From: Bursaphelenchus xylophilus
Lineage: Eukaryota; Nematoda; Chromadorea; Rhabditida; Aphelenchoididae
Assembly (NCBI GenBank): GCA_904066235.2
Contig: CAJFCV020000004.1
Coordinates: 12,214,001 to 12,278,000 of the forward strand
Reading direction: 5' to 3'
Length of the DNA: 64,000 bases
Under the pieces are notes generated by a model. That model was not told the DNA's origin. It did no database searches and saw only the letters and a program-made list of their open reading frames with translations. A program made the translations under genes and the position numbers. The stretch's first letter is position 1; every line of letters begins with the position of its first letter. Shown one piece after another: positions 47,899 through 59,571 of this stretch.

Positions 47899-48619
47899 TT
47901 TGCCGTTCAAAACGCGTCCGAAAAGTTATTCGAACCGACGCAAATTGGTATTCCCCCCCGTCCTTTATTCGAATTCCACTCTCCTTCACCTCGAAATGAT
48001 ATCCTTTTGGAGGCCAGCGGTTTTTCCGAAACCCTCCTCGCCCTGTTATCGGTCCCCCTTTTGTACAATATTTGTTCTTCACAGATAATACGGACAGGGA
48101 AGAGAGACGTTTACGCAATGAGTAATATTTTTTGAAACGAACTGTCCGTTCCAATTTACAGTCAATTTAGCCAATCTGGGGAATGGGCTTTAACGTCGGC
48201 TTTGATGAAGTTGGATTCTTGGAAGAATAAGTTTCCGATGACTGTAGAAGGATGAGCAGTAATCGAAAACAGAGCTTTGATTCATTCCAGAAATGAAACG
48301 TCATTATTTTGTCGAAAAGGGAGTGTTCTTTAGCAATGAAACGTCAGTCGAAAAGCCCGACAACCCAGTAACTGATCAGGCCGAGAGCTACAGAGTCAAG
48401 TCATTTATTCAGTGGAAAGTAGGCTTTTTATAGGGAAACCCCACGTCGAAAAGTACAATCAAATTTGAATAAATGAAGACAGTTTCCAGTGCGAAAATCC
48501 TCAAAGCTCAGTCGTTCTGCCTCACACCAATCACCCTGAATTTTGCCAACTGCGAACATGAAGCTTAACTCTATCCACCAAAGAGAAGAAAAGCCAGTGT
48601 TTTCACTACAAATTTACAA

Positions 48620-48945
48620 GAAAAATGCTTCAAATGCGACTCTCAGACCTTGATAAAACTGGGTACAAAATTAGAAAAAAATGTTTTGAATTTGATTTGC
48701 AGAGATTACCGAGATTTTTAGGTGAACAGTTGGCCAAGATGAGACACTTTTTTGGAAATTTTGATATGACAAGATGCATGAGATGTCTCTACCGTAGAGT
48801 GTAATATTTCAATAAAAAAAATTTTTTTCCACGCGGAACTAGCAAAGGTACGGTAAAAAATTATTTTTATCTTTTGCCGCTCTCCGTGTTTCGCGTACTC
48901 TCTCGGTAGCAAAGAGCGTTCAATATCTCAGCTGCGAAGTGAAGA
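48620..48945 (+). mobile_element. Family A repeat, right end missing
   Basis: Starts near AAATGCTTCAAATGCGACTC, contains TTACCGAGATTTTTAGG, TCTACCGTAGAGTGTAAT and GCCGCTCTCCGTGTTTCGCG, and stops soon after TCAATATCTCAGCTGCG. Confidence 0.78.
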
Positions 48946-50103
48946 GAGCTGGTCAGACGACAAACGCTTTTCATAAATTTTTCCTTTCGGACTGTTTGTA
49001 ATGATCTTTTTTTCGAGGTCTCAAATTTACTGGCCTAAAGTCTTTCTGTTTTTTTTACTTTCGATCGTAAAATCTGGACGGTTTTAGAATAGCACGTCAA
49101 ACTGAGGAGTCCGGTGACCGGAATAGACTCTTCGCTATCGGTTTCTTGCATTTCGTCGTCATTTCGCGGAGAAGACAGAGAAAAGACGCGCAAAAAATCT
49201 TGCCCCAAAAAATTCCCCATTTCTTCCCCGACAAACGTTTTTTTGCGTCTTTTTTGGCAAATTGCCAGTCCATTCACCGGGCTGTTTCAGTTATCTCAGC
49301 TTGACGTGCAATATTCCAAATTTGAACCAAATTTTATCCAATTCGTTGTGTCCCACAGCAAAGACATCTTTGTAAATATATACATCGCAATAAAGACTTC
49401 GTTTTGTACCCTCCGAAAAACAAATGTCGCAAACTCCTCTCTCTCAACACCAAAGCTCAAAGAAAGCAAAAGTGTAATTAAGAAACAAAACGCAGTGGAT
49501 TAGCAGTTCTTCGGTCACCTAATTTTCCACTGTTTTCCTATCCCGATCCCTTTCAAATCCGCTGGATCGGCGCGTGCAAGGGAGGAAAGGAGCGGGAAAC
49601 GTCAACTCACAAAGATTTGACGAAAATGGAGAAATTAGAGGATATTGGGTGAGGAAGAGTAAGGAAAAGTGAAAAGAGCAGTGCGTGAAGACGTTCGTGT
49701 ATTGTTTTGGATGTTTTGAGGGTTGGATTGCAAGCGATTGGGTAAGGATTACTCAATCTTGTCGTTTGCATGTTTCTGGGATGGTTACGATTTTTCTCGT
49801 TGGGTTTTCTTTCTTTTTAGAAGTAGATGCCATATAAAGGCGCAATTATTGCTGGTAGTTCAGGATCTCTTGTTTTGCAAGTCCAAAAATGACTTTTCAA
49901 GCTTTGTTCTGACCTAAAAAATTTGTGTTCTGAGAAGGCGGCGAACATAGATTTCTTTACGATAGTCAGATACGGAAAAGACATGTAAACTTCAACTGTT
50001 AATGGCAACGCTTTTCTCGATCACGCAGCTTCAGTAGACGCTGTACAGTCTATTCCTTTGATATACTGTAGAGAATACACTTGGAGTACTCTACAGTATG
50101 TTT

Positions 50104-50785
50104 ACAAAGGAAGTACCACAAGTGCGATATTCAGTTTTTTTTCGAAATTTTCAAATACGCCAGGTTTATGCCATAAACCATCGCCGTAAAGTTTTAGCTC
50201 CTGCTTTGCATGCCGAGATATTCGAATTCCTTTGAGAAAGTACGCAAGAAGAGCTGCCCGCCAGAAACAAAGCCATTTTTTGGCCGCCGGTTTTGCATGA
50301 AAAAAAATTGATTTTTCATGGAAACGCCACTGGCTACGGGTAAAAACAGGTATGAAACTTTTCATGCCAAAGTTGGCCAAAAAGTGCCACATTTTTGTCA
50401 AATTTCGACCGAAATATCTTGGTCGTTTCCGCAATGCGCGTGCTAGGAGTCTCATATACTACAGTGGGGGACCTGATCCAGTGGCAAAAACGTCCATTCT
50501 GCATCCGGGAAGTGTCAAAAATGTGGCAAAATGCTTCCCTGTCATAGTTAAAAAACCGTTTTGAAGGGCGCACCGTTTCCCTCACAAAATGAGCCGGCGC
50601 GCTTTTGAAATCGGAGTTTTTTTTCACTTGGAGAAGGAAGCATTTTGCCACATTTTTGATACTTCCCGGACGTAAAATAGACGTTTTTTTCCACTGGATC
50701 AGGTCGCTCACTGTACATGCGGTTCATAAAAGTCGAACAACAAATGCGTGCCAAATTTTATCAAAATTACACGTGAAATACTTCC
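50104..50785. mobile_element. Rearranged family A repeat with nested family B
   Basis: Left end ACAAAGGAAGTACCACAAGT in plus orientation, then from about 50340 family words in the opposite orientation (TATGAAACTTTTCATGCC, TTTCCGCAATGCGCGTGC). It looks like two A fragments head to head, or one inverted internally. The B element at 50462-50713 sits in it. Confidence 0.7.
50462..50713. mobile_element. Family B palindromic MITE, copy 4
   Basis: 252 bases, TA on both sides (50460-50461, 50714-50715). Arms contain GGACCTGATCCAGTGGC, TTCTGCATCCGGGAAGTGTC and CAAAATGCTTCCCT with their inverses. Confidence 0.85.
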
Positions 50786-52119
50786 TCTATGTGTAGGAGG
50801 CAACAATTGCTTCCGCATTTAGGTGCAATGTCCTCCGTGACGTTGAGCGTTCCCTTTTTTTCGCCATTTCTTATGTCAAGTAATCAGATCTTTTCACCAT
50901 TTTATCTCCTCCGTTTCTCACGCTGCGCTTTTCACGCTGACCATAACAATACAAGATTTCCAGTTTTGTTAACCGTAAGATTCTTGTGGTCAGTCGAACG
51001 GAGCCTACCGAGCTTTCGAGTGCGTGAGGTTGTGGCTATATTTAGTTGAAAATTAGGTGCTCCAAGTCGCTGATTAAGCCTTCTTTATAGTCGGGCATAG
51101 CGATAGTCCCTCACATTCCTCTTTTTGACCCTCCAAACCGACCCATCCATCCACCTCTGTGACTGTTTTACCGCCACAGTAAACTTAATCAACGATTTAC
51201 TGTCTGATTTACAGCTCAAGTTAATTTTTAGCTGGCCTTGCGAAAACCGAGGGGGGAAAGAGGAGAGGAGAGAAGGTTATCTGTACAACAGCGGAAATTT
51301 ACTGTTGACGCGAAAAAAGCGAGGCCAATTGAACCTGCTCCACCTGCTCGCTTCGACTCACTTTCAACCCAACCGGTAGTCAAATTATAAACTCGGTGAT
51401 TCGGGTTTGGAAATGGAAACGATGTGAGGGTGGAGGAGGCGAAAGAAGAAGGGTAAGTTGTTGTTCTTTCAGGGCGATTCTTGATGAGATAGGGAGGTGG
51501 GGAAGGGAGGTCTCAACATTAACATCTTTGCTTTTGGCAATGATGATCGGCAAGTGCCATAGAATGTAGCATCGTGGCCTTGATAAACGCTTCAAAAAGT
51601 TCGAGGAGAAAGTCCTATCTTTTAGCTGGCAGTAAACTCTTTGCAAGTTTAATCATGACATTTTGGAGGTCCCTTTTTGGTGTAGCTCGCGATTTTTCAG
51701 CAAAATTTGAAGTCCTTTTTGCAATAGACACGTAAAGATACGATCAAAAAGGTTTTCTGGCTCTGATTTTCTTTTTTTTTTGAAATTCCAGAGTTGCTGT
51801 ATATCCGTGCCGCCTTGTAAGGGCAAGATAACATTTTCAGCAATCCATATGCGGCTCAGGTAGACCAACCAGCCAAAATTTCAAGTCAATCTAAGCGTTA
51901 GGCGGTGATGACTCGACGCCAAGATGGGTCCCCTTTAATTTCCTCACTCCCGTCTAGAAAATAATATACCGTTCTCATTAAACCTTTGAGGCTCCAATTT
52001 CGTTGCGTTTAATTTCCACTTTCCAGGAGAATCCAGTTTCAAATAAACGGTCAAGGATATTAACGAGGATTTTTCCAATTATTCCCTGCGTGTTCGCAAA
52101 TTTCAGTCCTCCTTTCAAT

Positions 52120-53280
52120 ATGGATTACATTTGGGCGTTTATGACGATCCTGTTATTCCGAGTGGACGGCCGAAGGATGCGGAAGACGAGGCCAGAAAGG
52201 CTGGATGACGAGGAAATGTGAGTTTATGGGGATTGTCGGTAGAAAAATATTAACTGACGGTATCTTCAAGGGTTACATCGATCACTTTTTGTTTCAGCGA
52301 CAACAGTCTTCCTGAATTCCCAAGTCCACTGCCGAGTCATCGATTCTTCTATACTCGAGACGAACCCCCTAAAGATCTCATGGACAAAGACTATACTTTT
52401 GACTCGACATTGGTTGACATAACGGCCGACAGAGAACTGGAGGAAAAGCTCATTGCAAGGCTCGATTCTGAAGGCCCATATCCCGATTGGCAGGACATTG
52501 AAGACGAGATTCAAAAGCTCCAGAAAGCTCGGAACATGGAGTTCAGAGACGAGGCTGCAGGAGTGTTGGAGAGAACACATGGTGTATCTGTAAGTTGGAG
52601 TCGGATAGACTGTAATATTGTAGACATCAACGGACTCTTCTAACTCCTCGACGGGAATTTTGGCAGATGGATCAATGTCAACATCAACAGAAAAGCCCAC
52701 ATCGTCTTCTGGCTTGAGAATTTTACAGATCTTGTCAACCACGACGGCAGACCCTGTAATACCTTTAACCTCCACTACATCTCCGTTTGTTCCATTTGAT
52801 TGGACGTCAGACCCAGGAGAAGTTGATTTAGATGCCGCTGTGGAAATTGCCGAAGCTGACGGGGAACCAGCGCAGACTATTGAGCCCATTGTCGAGCTCT
52901 CCGAAGCATCAAAGAATATCACAAGCACAGCAAAAAGCCCTGTTATATTTTCATCAAAGGAAACGTCAGCGTTGTCATCAACGGACAGCTCGGCTTCAAT
53001 GGACACTACAGCTGTCAATTCAACGCCTGTTCGATCAATCACTGCTCAGCAAGGCAATGAAACCACTTCAAGTACCGAACTGCCAACAACATTAATGTCC
53101 AACGAAGCTTCAGATGAAGAAATTGATAGGTTGGTGGCTTCACTTGCAACGGCATTAACTCCAAAGCCAAAGGAGATAATCGACGACTCGACTCTCAAGA
53201 CTGTTGAGAAGTCATCGCTCAAGCTGGCGTCGAGCTTTTTCATGACTGTGTTTGCATTGACGATACTTAGACATTTGTAA
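52120..53280 (+). CDS. Secreted or GPI-anchored Ser/Thr-rich protein, unrecognised
   Basis: Exons 52120-52217, 52298-52589 and 52624-53280, in phase, give 348 residues. The N-terminus MDYIWAFMTILLF looks like a signal sequence. Residues about 20-130 are charged (DRELEEKLIARL, WQDIEDEIQKLQKARN) with helix potential. From about 131 to 320 the protein is rich in Ser and Thr (TSTDSSNSSTG, LTSTTSPF, NETTSSTELPTT), as in O-glycosylated stalks, with several N-glycosylation sequons. It ends with a hydrophobic run (SSFFMTVFALTILRHL) after KSSLKLAS, consistent with a GPI-attachment signal or C-terminal membrane anchor. An acceptor AAATTTCAG at 52098-52106 lies 13 bases before the ATG and may be a trans-splice site. 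The second intron as modelled is only 34 bases; a variant using donor 52582 and acceptor 52665 also keeps the frame. Function unknown. Confidence 0.75.
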
Positions 53281-53406
53281 AAGCATCCGGCATAGCAATC
53301 AACTTTATCTCAAATAACTGCCAATTGATATTTATTTCAGTCTTTCTTATTTGCAAATTGAAGACCATTCCTTCTTGTACACTGTTTTACGCTCGTCTTT
53401 CATGCC

Positions 53407-53412
53407 AATAAA
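53407..53412 (+). promoter_or_regulatory. Polyadenylation signal for the Ser/Thr-rich protein gene
   Basis: AATAAA 127 bases after the stop codon. Confidence 0.65.
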
Positions 53413-53654
53413 CTTCTAATAACACAGTGATTTTTTGTGGAACCGTTACCCTATTGGGGAATGTTTGGGAGAAGTTTGAGTCAGGGGGTCTAGTGCAACA
53501 TAATCTGATGTTCAAAGATTTGTTACCAAACCAAATGCTAGTCTTGCTCACAATGTGAAATAAGAAGGCCGTTTAGGTCCTAAAGAGTGTATCTATACTT
53601 ACATAATACCGAAAAATACACTTGTAGTTCAATATTAAAATTTTTTGCGACTAA

Positions 53655-55507
53655 CAGGGGAAGTACCCGAAGTGCGACGCTCAGATTTTCTTTAAATTTT
53701 GAACGGTCGTGAACTAAATATCAATTCCTTGAAGTTTTAGCTCGCACTTTGCAGGCGCCGCCGAGATATTAAACGATCTTTGCCGCCGAGAGAGTACACT
53801 AAACGTGGCGAGCGGTCAGAGAGAAAAACACTTTTTGGCCATAACTTTGCAAGTTTCGTGCGGAAAAAATTGATTTTTTGTGGAAACGTTACCCTCTATG
53901 GCACAGCGTTCCGAACATTTTTTCCGCCGCCGATCGGTGTCGAAAAAAGGAAAAAATGAAGAGTAGTGCTTACAAGTCGGTGTATATTTGGCTAGCCACA
54001 ATAGATGTAACTAAACTAAAAAGTGGTTATTAGACTATAAGAGATTGCCATTCCACGTATACAAACTACATCATCATACCTTATGTTAATGTTGAGAAAA
54101 TGATGATCGAAAATTATCAAAAGTTCAACCTTCAGGTAAAAATAAGAGTACCTTCCAACCCTTAAGCACACAATTTTTTTTCTTCCATCGTGTGCAGAAT
54201 TTCAAGAGCTACAACATAGACAGATTCAATAATTTTCCCGGGCCTTTAATCTTAGTTATGGTTGAAAAGGGCCTAATTTTGGCCGTTTTTTGCACTTTTT
54301 TTTACTTGTTTGCACCTTAAGAATAAAAAGTGAAGATATTCTATATAAAACGGATTGTCATGATCATAGTGGTCATCCATGCCAAATTTCAACTTTTTCT
54401 GACACTCCAGAGTCGTTGAATACGAACGTCAACATGGAAACTTCGTATCTTCAACTTTGTAAGAAAACAGTAATAAAATCCTTGGCTGGCATTAATTACA
54501 GCACTTCTGGTCGCAATGAATCTTAGGTCGCGATTACAAAGGCCAAACGCAGCTTTACGGGGAATTCCAGTAAGTGTTTGCAAGCTCACACTTTGGCATT
54601 GGTCAGAATTGTCTGTTCAATTCAACTTTCGAAATGAAAAAGATATATTTTGGCTTGATGACAAAAAGTTTGCACAGAGTGTATGTATACAACATATTTT
54701 CGCTCAAGAAGTGATTTTGGAGCACTTAACGTGATTTTATTCAACAGAAATAGTACACTTGGGTTCCATATTCAAGTTCGTATTCAACGACTCTGGAGTG
54801 TCAGAAAAAGTTGAAATTTGGCATGGATGACCACTATGATCATGACAATCCGTTTTATATAGAATATCTTCACTTTTTATTCTTAAGGTGCAAATAAGTA
54901 AAAAAAAGTGCAAAAAACGGCCAAAATTAGGCCCTTTTCAACCATAACTAAGATTAAAGGCCCGGGAAAATTATTGAATCTGTCTATGTTGTAGCTCTTG
55001 AAATTCTGCACACGATGGAAGAAAAAAAAATTGTGTGCTTAAGGGTTGGAAGGTACTCTTATTTTTACCTGAAGGTTGAACTTTTGATAATTTTCGATCA
55101 TCATTTTCTCAACATTAACATAAGGTATGATGATGTAGTTTGTATACGTGGCATGGCAATCTCTTATAGTCTAATAACCACTTTTTAGTTTAGTTACATC
55201 TATTGTGGCTAGCCAAATATACACCGACTTGTAAGCACTACTCTTCATTTTTTCCTTTTTTCGACACCGATCGGCGGCGGAAAAAATGTTCGGAACGCTG
55301 TGTATGGTAGAAATCGGTAGGAAATTGCTCGTGCCGAAATTCGGCAAAAATTGTCAAATTTTTGCTGACTTTCGATGGAAAAATCTCGGCTTTACCTGCA
55401 AAGCGCAAGCTAGGATTCTTCCATATATTTTAGAAAAAATTATTCTAAATTTGTGCCAAGTTTTATCAAAATCTGAGTGTCTCACTTGTGGTAATTCCCT
55501 TTTAAAT
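53655..55507 (+). mobile_element. Family A repeat interrupted by the foldback element
   Basis: Left part 53655-53901 starts AGGGGAAGTACCCGAAGTGC; right part 55303-55507 ends CTCACTTGTGGTAATTCCCT. The insertion split the family word CTCTATGGTAGAAA. Confidence 0.8.
53902..55302. mobile_element. Foldback element with arms of about 527 bp and a 5-bp target duplication
   Basis: 1,401 bases. The arms 53902-54427 and 54776-55302 are reverse complements with only two or three differences that I noticed; both start CACAGCGTTCCGAACATTT when read inward. TATGG is present on each side (53897-53901 and 55303-55307). The 348-base centre has no meaningful open frame, so the element is non-autonomous. CAC-starting ends with a 5-bp duplication are seen in Transib-type transposons, but the next bases do not match that consensus as I know it, so I leave the class open. 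Confidence 0.85.
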
Positions 55508-56353
55508 TTACGCAAAGTTTCATCAAAATTTAAGGGTCACCCTTGAAGCACTCCACCTGCAAGACTTCCTGATTTAAATTTTCAGAATTCAAACTTTTAT
55601 GCTTCAAACTACCACAACACCCTCTTTGTTGACCTTGCCCTCCAATTCGTATTTTCCGCACCCAATCAAGACCCGTAAGACCTAATCGATTTGCCTGTGG
55701 GAATATCCCCACACGGAGGGCTCTAAACCTTTGCTTTCCCGGAGTTGAGAAAGTGAATGCTGGTAAATTTACAAACCCGCAAAAAATTACCAGACCAGAA
55801 GCGAGTTGGGGAAGGAAGAGCAAGACGAAAATGAATCGCCGGACTCCCCATAAAATTCTATCAATTACCTGAATTTAGGAATAAACCATGCGACGGAAAA
55901 GATTTTTCAATGTTTCGTTGAGTTGCGAAGGTCAATTTAAAATGAATTTTAAGTATTCTAGGGAAAAATCCAGGGATTTTGACATTTTTTTGAATTTTCG
56001 GATGTTTCTGCATAACGCGGTTTTTTGCATTTTTCAATTTTTTTTTGCCTCTAGAAAGGTTAGATTACAGTTTGTTTATCAATTTCATTCCGCGTCGCGT
56101 GGGTGTAACCGTTTTTGTAAAGCATTTTGTAAAAAATCGCGGCCTTTCAGCGAACAAAAATCTTTCCCAAAATTTTTTGTCCAATAACACAAAAGCGAGA
56201 GTATCTTCCTCTTCCTCTCACCGTTTTAACGGCTGTAAGTTGTTTGCAATCCCACAAAAGCATTGAGAATCTAACGGTTTCGTCTAAAAAAGAAATAAAT
56301 TTTGTGTCTTCCCTTTTTCGGAGACGTTTGTGTTATGGCTTAGATAGTGATTA

Positions 56354-57651
56354 CAGGGTGATTCAAAAAAACGGACACTTTTCTTTCTTCAATTTTTCTT
56401 GGCTTTGAATGTTTCTGGTAAAAAGGTACACATGGCATAAAACTACTACGTTATGTGTACATATTCATTGCAAAAATTGTTCACTAACTGCAAAAGTTGC
56501 CGAGATATGGTTGCTTAAAAATTGCCGGGTCAGCGCACCCGTTCCCGTGGCGAAATTTGCAAAGTTTTCGCTCATAAATGTCTGAAGGGTGTAACAGAGA
56601 CGTTCTAATCGGTCTGAGCGAAACACAGACGCCTATTCTCTAGGACCTTTTAAGGATTTAACCCAGGTCTTTCAGACAATGAAAAACCAGAGGCCAAAAG
56701 TTAGACAACCAGCGAGGGAAAATCGACGCTCATTTGGGCGCTTTTTGAAAAACTTAGCTCTGCCAAACGTGGTCAAAGTTTTAGAACCAATTCCATTTAT
56801 ACCACGTTTACTGCTCTATTGTGAGTATATTAAACGCATTTTTAACAATCGTACCCTTCAATTAGCAAAACTGCAAACAAAATTCCGACTTTTTTGACTT
56901 TTGATGGGTCATCGCAATGATACGCGGATTCTGAAGGCTAGGTTTTTTCAAATTAACGGAGACCAATTTAAAATTGAAGAACGGACTTATATCACTATCG
57001 TATAAATGCAGCCTGTCGTAGTTGTGCGGCTTGTTGAAGAACGCCAACAAAAAAGTAAAATTTCTCTGGTCAAAAAATATCGGCGTCTCTGGGTATAGCC
57101 GGCTAACCTTTAATAAGCACAGTACATGGCTAATGCAAGCTACAATCAAATCAACTGCGGACCCATGTAAAGCAACGTTAGATGTCTTACAGGAATCACT
57201 TTTTGCCGTTATTAGCACAAGCCAGGCCGCCCTGCTAAGTTTTGAAACCCGATCATCCCAAAAATCCAGAACTATGTGGATGGGTCTCTTGTGGATCACG
57301 TTGCGAATTGCTGGAGCGTTATTAATAGAATAATATCAGCGTTTTCCCTTCTCAAGATTCCCCTTAGTATCGTAATAAACAGTCAACACGCAGTTTTTAG
57401 CTGGTTGAGAGAATTCAGGCCGTTAAAGTTTTTTGGACCTACAAAATTCTTGGAAAATGTGGTCAGAATATGGGCTGACCTAGTATTTTGGCTCGTACAA
57501 GCCGTTCAGCAAAAATATTTTAAAAATTGAAACGGGTGTCATGAAGCAGGATCGCTGACAAATATAAAACTATTTTTCTTTCCACCGACTGCGGTATTTG
57601 TGGTGGGATAAACCGACTTCAAAATTTGTCCATTTTTTTTGAATCACCCTG
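56354..57651 (+). mobile_element. Decayed mariner element
   Basis: 1,298 bases flanked by TA (56352-56353, 57652-57653). The ends are CAGGGTGATTCAAAAAAACG and TTTTTTTTGAATCACCCTG. The length and ends are those of a full mariner. On the plus strand the 5' part has VLIGLSETQTPIL and the 3' part NYVDGSLVDHVANCWSVINR, which look like worn versions of the helix-turn-helix and C-terminal blocks of mariner transposases. Stops and frame changes interrupt everything. Confidence 0.75.
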
Positions 57652-57972
57652 TATAGCTCATTTCCAGGTTGTTTGATGTTGTTCCTGTGTTTTTTGTTGA
57701 GAAAGAGTTGATTGATCAGTTTATTAAAAGGTTGTTGGGTTTGAAGGAGCTGTGCAGAAGGGTAATTTAATTTGGATGACGTTAGAAGTGAGTGCAATTT
57801 TCAATTCGTGTAATGACCGAAAAAGTGCCCAAAAGTCTCCGCCGAATACATTGCTTTCCGCGTTGGCGTAGAAAATGATTTTCATAGGCAAAAAACCGCC
57901 CATATTCTTCTTTCTTATGCAAAAAGAATTTTTTGGATATCGTGACTGAGCACCAAGAAATTGAAGAAAACT

Positions 57973-58001
57973 TTCCGCGGAATTTCTTGAAACACCCTGT
58001 A
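57973..58001. mobile_element. Orphan mariner-type terminal repeat
   Basis: TTCTTGAAACACCCTGTA is a mariner-like inverted end followed by TA, similar to but not the same as the end of the element 330 bases upstream. I found no partner end. Confidence 0.4.
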
Positions 58002-59361
58002 TAAAAAATGCCCACAGAGATAGCACTCTGTAAAACGATGTTTGTCGGTAAAAAACCTGTCGGTAAAAAACCCCCCTCTTTAACAATTTTTGAAGCCACA
58101 AGAACAAATTTCTGACCAAAAAAACTCCGTAGAACAAAGCCTGCCTTTAGCAAAAAAGTTTTCTGTTCCTTTTAGTTCTTTGTGCATGTGCTTGACTACA
58201 TTTTTTTTATCAATCTTAAGCCGGATAAAGGTGTTCAGGGCTTTCACTTTGAGCTTGCAAAAAAAACGGATCCTTAAGTCGAAGTTTGGCAAAAATCAAC
58301 CAAATTTTTATCACTATGGAAGCTTTTCTTTTGGTCGAAAGTTTTACTGTTTAAGTCTGTAAAGCCCATTGAAGTTCTCAATGCAATCTAAAGGCTAAAA
58401 ATTTCCAATTTTCACATCTTTCTCTTACACAAAGCTTACCGCCAATTCCAAGAAAAAATGGAGTTTAGGTGTTTCCGTAAATATAAAATTTAAGGGCACG
58501 TACTACATTTCCAAAGGAGTAAATCTTTTTAACGTACAGTTTTCCCAATCCTCACGTCGCCTTCTTTTTTCCCACCCAAAACTCCCAATTTCCCCCCAAC
58601 TCCCCCAAGCCCATTAAGCACCGTGACTCAACCTCTGACCTCAATCGCTACCTTAAGTTACTTTACAGCACTCCAGCGTCAGATTCACAAATTGATTTTC
58701 CGAGTGAATGTACTCAAATCAAGGTGGAAAAACAGTTTACCCCACAGCAAACGGACCTTCGCGTTTCTCGCCACGCTCGACTCAACCGCAGGGCTTTGGG
58801 AAATTAATTGGCAGACAACTCCTCTCCTTTCCTTTCTTTCCGGTTTTGTTTTGATTCTTGAACACATATTTATCGATGGGATTGCGAAAAAGATTTTTGC
58901 GGGTTTGAGGAGCGCTTCCGTGTTGGGCCCTGGCCAGCGAGCGTCGGCGAGGTGCGCTGGGCAAAAAAGTCCGAATATTTTTTTTCGTTGTTGAGAGATT
59001 CCGACTATACAGCTGAGGGTAACCGATGGAGTGGATTTAAAAAAAAATGGACATTTTTTTTAGATTTTTACTTGTTTTTCATTATGTAGATACTACTGCA
59101 AGGTAGTCAGTTTTACCTATAAAAGCACCCCTTAAAGTACAAAACATTACTAATTCACTGTACTACATAAGACAAACAAGTAAAAATTAGAAAAGCTGCA
59201 ACGGACTTTCCGAATCAACTGAAATTTTCCTTGAATTTTTAAGCTCTCGCTAGGCAATCACATAAGAAAAAAATCTTATTTTTTGTGAAATATTATGTAA
59301 AAGAGAATACAAAAAGCCCCTTTCCAGATAAGCTAGATTTCTTACAGAATTATTGATCAAC

Positions 59362-59455
59362 TCTCGATGCTCAGTTTGTGTTGAAATATGACCAAATTTA
59401 GACATTTTTTTACCAAATCATTTGCGAGATTTCTAGCTTGCGCTTTGCAGAAACG
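59362..59455 (+). mobile_element. Family A repeat fragment upstream of the bestrophin gene
   Basis: GACCAAATTTAGACATTTTT, GCGAGATTTCTAGCTTGCGC and TTTGCAGAAACGATTG are the left-third words of family A. Confidence 0.65.
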
Positions 59456-59561
59456 ATTGTGTTGAATCTGCGTTCTAAATACTCTTGTTTCAAAGTATAC
59501 TCGCGAGTTTACCCTCCCACCATCCTTATATGTAATACTCACTTAAAACGTATCTTTTTCC

Positions 59562-59567
59562 CACCAG
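59562..59567 (+). promoter_or_regulatory. Likely spliced-leader trans-splice acceptor
   Basis: TATCTTTTTCCCACCAG ends at 59567, four bases before the bestrophin ATG at 59572. A pyrimidine-rich acceptor this close to the start with no upstream exon in frame is the usual picture for trans-splicing in nematodes. Confidence 0.55.
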
Positions 59568-59571
59568 CAAG

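Larger units (their letters stand above)
47899..52119. other. Interval between the four-helix and Ser/Thr-rich protein genes (divergent)
   Basis: Contains a family A copy (48620-48945) and a composite of A and B (50104-50785). The rest, including 48950-50100 and 50800-52100, has only short frames with no protein character. The shared upstream region must hold the promoters of both flanking genes; I see no specific element. Confidence 0.5.
53281..59571. other. Repeat-dominated interval before the bestrophin gene
   Basis: After the 3' end of the Ser/Thr-rich gene come a family A repeat with a nested foldback element (53655-55507), a decayed mariner (56354-57651), an orphan mariner-type end (57973-58001) and a family A fragment (59362-59455). 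A minus-strand frame at 55530-55823 has a hydrophobic start but no ATG or clear exon boundary. I found no gene I would support. Confidence 0.55.

Noticed and set aside
55530..55823. Minus-strand frame with a hydrophobic start (LFLPQLASGLVIFCGFV)
   Set aside because: It has no ATG, no convincing upstream exon, and its end runs into family A sequence. Left out as a gene.
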